NCBI GenBank assembly: GCA_017437165.1
Contig: JAFSBS010000444.1
Location: forward strand, 1 to 15,084
Source of the DNA: Clostridia bacterium
GTDB lineage: Bacteria; Bacillota; Clostridia; Oscillospirales; Acutalibacteraceae
Direction of reading: 5' to 3'
Length of the DNA stretch: 15,084 bases
In this document: positions 13,524 through 15,084 of the stretch, in pieces
Layout of the letters: the number at the start of each line of letters is the position of its first letter
Position numbering within the stretch: the stretch's first letter is position 1
Notes under the pieces: model-generated
Seen by the model: the letters and a program-made list of their open reading frames with translations, nothing else
What the model was told of the DNA's origin: nothing
The model's database searches: none
Program-made: the position numbers and the translations under genes

Positions 13524-14966
13524 TTAAAACTCATCTCTTATAGAGATTTTTTCGAGTGCTTCTTCTCTTGTAATTTTACCATTGTTACAGTCAATCATAA
13601 CTTTAACATCTTCGTCTTTAAGTTTGTAGAACTGCCAGAAAATACCCGCTAAGATAAGACCAATAGTTGGCACCATTACAAAAATGAACCACAAACCATT
13701 AAGTGTAAAATCTGATTGTTGTACATTTTGTTCAGCTAAGTCTTTAAAACTTTCTGCATTAACTTCTTTCCAATCGAAGAAGCCGAGCAAGAACATACCA
13801 AGTGTACCGGCAAGAGCTGAAGCCATTTTTGTAACAAATGTCTGAATTGCAAAAGTAATACCTTTTGCGTCAATTCCTGTTTTAAATCTGCCATACTCTG
13901 CACAGTCAGGAGTAAACATAAATATCATAATACCCTGAATTCCTAAAGGAACCGCACGAAGCAATGTTAAAAGTATGAATACTATAACATTTTGATAACC
14001 ACAGAGCCAGCTGATTGTACCAAAAATTACCGCTGCCCAGTTGCTTATAAGAAAGATTTTTCGTTTACCATATTTTTCAACCAATTTCGGTACAAAAAGT
14101 GATGCTATAAATATAGGAGCACCCGCTACTGCAAGAACAAGAAGACTGAATTTTTCATCATGGAATAAATAATATGATGTAATAATACTCATCGAAATCA
14201 TTACATTAAATCCACTTTGAAAGAAATAACCTGCGTAGTAAATGAGCAAATATTTATTTGAAAACAAATATTTTAACATTTTTCTTACTGTAAATTGCTC
14301 TTCATCTTCAACATTTGTAAAGCGTTCTTTACCATTGATACAAACAGGAATCATTGTAGCAAGTGCAACAACACTAACAATTGCTGCAGCAACACCAAAG
14401 CTTAAACCTATACCCTGACCTGTGATAATTGTTGGTATAATTGTTGCAATACCACTACCTACACCTGACCAGATGCTCTTATAAGAAATGATTGAAGTTC
14501 TTTCATCAAGGTTATCTGTCATAACAGTAACCATTCCATGAATCGGCACATCACAAAGAGTGTAAACAGTATCCCAGATAAGATAGAAAATTGCAAACCA
14601 GAGGAGCTTAACCATTTCACTTGCGCCACCAGGAATCATATATAAAAGCGCAGTTGCAAGCGGAATTACCGGCAATGAAATTTTAAGCCAAGGTAAAAAT
14701 TTCTGCTTACTTTTAAATTTTGCTTTATCAAAAATGCAACCAAATACAGCATCGTTTATTGCGTCCCATATTTTAACTATGAGCATTACCGTACCGGATT
14801 TTACCGGGTCAACACCCTGAAATAAAAGGTATGTAGTCAAAAATGATGTTATCATTGTGTATATCATATTCTGACCTGACAGATAAATGTAATAACTTTT
14901 TCTTTCTTTATTGGTTGTGCACCAACCCTCAGGTGTATAACTTAATTTATTTAAAAGATTTTTCAC
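13524..14966 (-). CDS. GPH-family (glycoside-pentoside-hexuronide) sugar:cation symporter
   Basis: This 480-residue, twelve-helix inner-membrane transporter is of the MFS-related GPH type (MelB/XylP/GusB relatives), which takes up glycosides with Na+ or H+. The N-terminal hallmark IWDAINDAVFGCIFDK is at 66-81, with the acidic residues of the cation site. KQKFLPWL follows (loop 2-3, equivalent to GxxRPW). Later come DVPIHGMVTVMTDNLDERTSI (the ExRT loop region), VEKYGKRKIFL and MFTPDCAEYGRFKTGIDAKG, a family signature. The start is GTG, preceded by GAGGGG about 8 nt upstream. The nearby ATG at 14968 runs straight into a stop. The substrate cannot be assigned. The upstream gene ends 13 bp before it, so they probably form one operon. 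Confidence 0.92.
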   Translation of the reverse strand: MKNLLNKLSYTPEGWCTTNKERKSYYIYLSGQNMIYTMITSFLTTYLLFQGVDPVKSGTVMLIVKIWDAINDAVFGCIFDKAKFKSKQKFLPWLKISLPVIPLATALLYMIPGGASEMVKLLWFAIFYLIWDTVYTLCDVPIHGMVTVMTDNLDERTSIISYKSIWSGVGSGIATIIPTIITGQGIGLSFGVAAAIVSVVALATMIPVCINGKERFTNVEDEEQFTVRKMLKYLFSNKYLLIYYAGYFFQSGFNVMISMSIITSYYLFHDEKFSLLVLAVAGAPIFIASLFVPKLVEKYGKRKIFLISNWAAVIFGTISWLCGYQNVIVFILLTLLRAVPLGIQGIMIFMFTPDCAEYGRFKTGIDAKGITFAIQTFVTKMASALAGTLGMFLLGFFDWKEVNAESFKDLAEQNVQQSDFTLNGLWFIFVMVPTIGLILAGIFWQFYKLKDEDVKVMIDCNNGKITREEALEKISIRDEF

Positions 14967-14979
14967 ATTGACACCCCTC

Positions 14980-15084
14980 TTAATTCGTTGTTTGTGTTAA
15001 CTCTGTTGTTCTTCTTGCAACTACCCAGGCATTAGGCAAATATCTACCGGTAGGCATATTTGTTGATGGTTCATTTAAAATTTC
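14980..15084 (-). CDS. 3' end of an unidentified gene upstream of the symporter
   Basis: An open frame enters from the right edge and ends with TAA at 14980-14982, giving the last 34 residues EILNEPSTNMPTGRYLPNAW then VVARRTTELTQTTN. It is absent of stops and reads as protein-like. Only the C-terminus is visible and I do not recognise the family. A 13-bp gap to the symporter start, holding its ribosome site, suggests co-transcription. A sugar-processing enzyme would suit the neighbour, but this is only context. Confidence 0.6.
   Translation of the reverse strand, partial: EILNEPSTNMPTGRYLPNAWVVARRTTELTQTTN

Overview
The window is AT-rich bacterial chromosome, and the left half carries a gene order typical of Bacillota: rimP-nusA-ylxR-ylxQ-infB-rbfA-nrnA-truB-ribF. 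The mix of low-GC composition, strong AGGAGG-type ribosome sites, sigma-A-type promoters with 17-bp spacers, a GPH sugar symporter and a UPF0237/UPF0210 pair suggests a Clostridia member, perhaps a gut Oscillospirales-like species. The taxon is an inference from context.

Layout. Positions 1-7557 (minus strand) hold one tightly packed transcription/translation operon, read from right to left. It starts at a clear promoter (7653-7681), passes a leader hairpin that looks like a transcription attenuator (7592-7627), and runs off the left edge inside ribF. It supplies ribosome maturation (RimP, RbfA), initiation (IF2), transcription elongation/termination (NusA), two small RNA-binding proteins (YlxR, YlxQ), nanoRNA turnover (NrnA), tRNA pseudouridylation (TruB) and flavin cofactor synthesis (RibF).

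Positions 7712-8626 look like an inserted accessory cassette. A small Cys-rich protein gene and an XRE-type regulator gene diverge from a 115-bp spacer that contains two copies of a palindromic operator. A structured hairpin of the same design lies 3' of each gene. The whole is bracketed by two roughly 60-bp repeats in inverted orientation.

Positions 8655-10293 are a conserved two-gene operon (ACT-domain UPF0237 protein, then UPF0210/PFL-family protein) with its own promoter and no obvious terminator of its own. Positions 10360-11830 form a second regulator module with the same logic as the cassette. An XRE regulator of the same subfamily is divergent from a zinc-ribbon, two-helix, coiled-coil membrane protein. 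Two copies of a different palindromic operator straddle the promoter, and hairpin terminators stand at both ends.

Positions 11839-15084 (minus strand) hold a secreted PHP-domain protein with its own promoter. Upstream of it are a GPH-family sugar:cation symporter gene, with its own terminator, and the 3' end of a further gene that probably shares its transcript.

The most interesting content is the repeated pattern of a divergent XRE regulator, paired operators and a Cys-cluster protein. It occurs twice within 4 kb with two different operator sequences, and one copy sits in what looks like an inverted-repeat-bounded unit.
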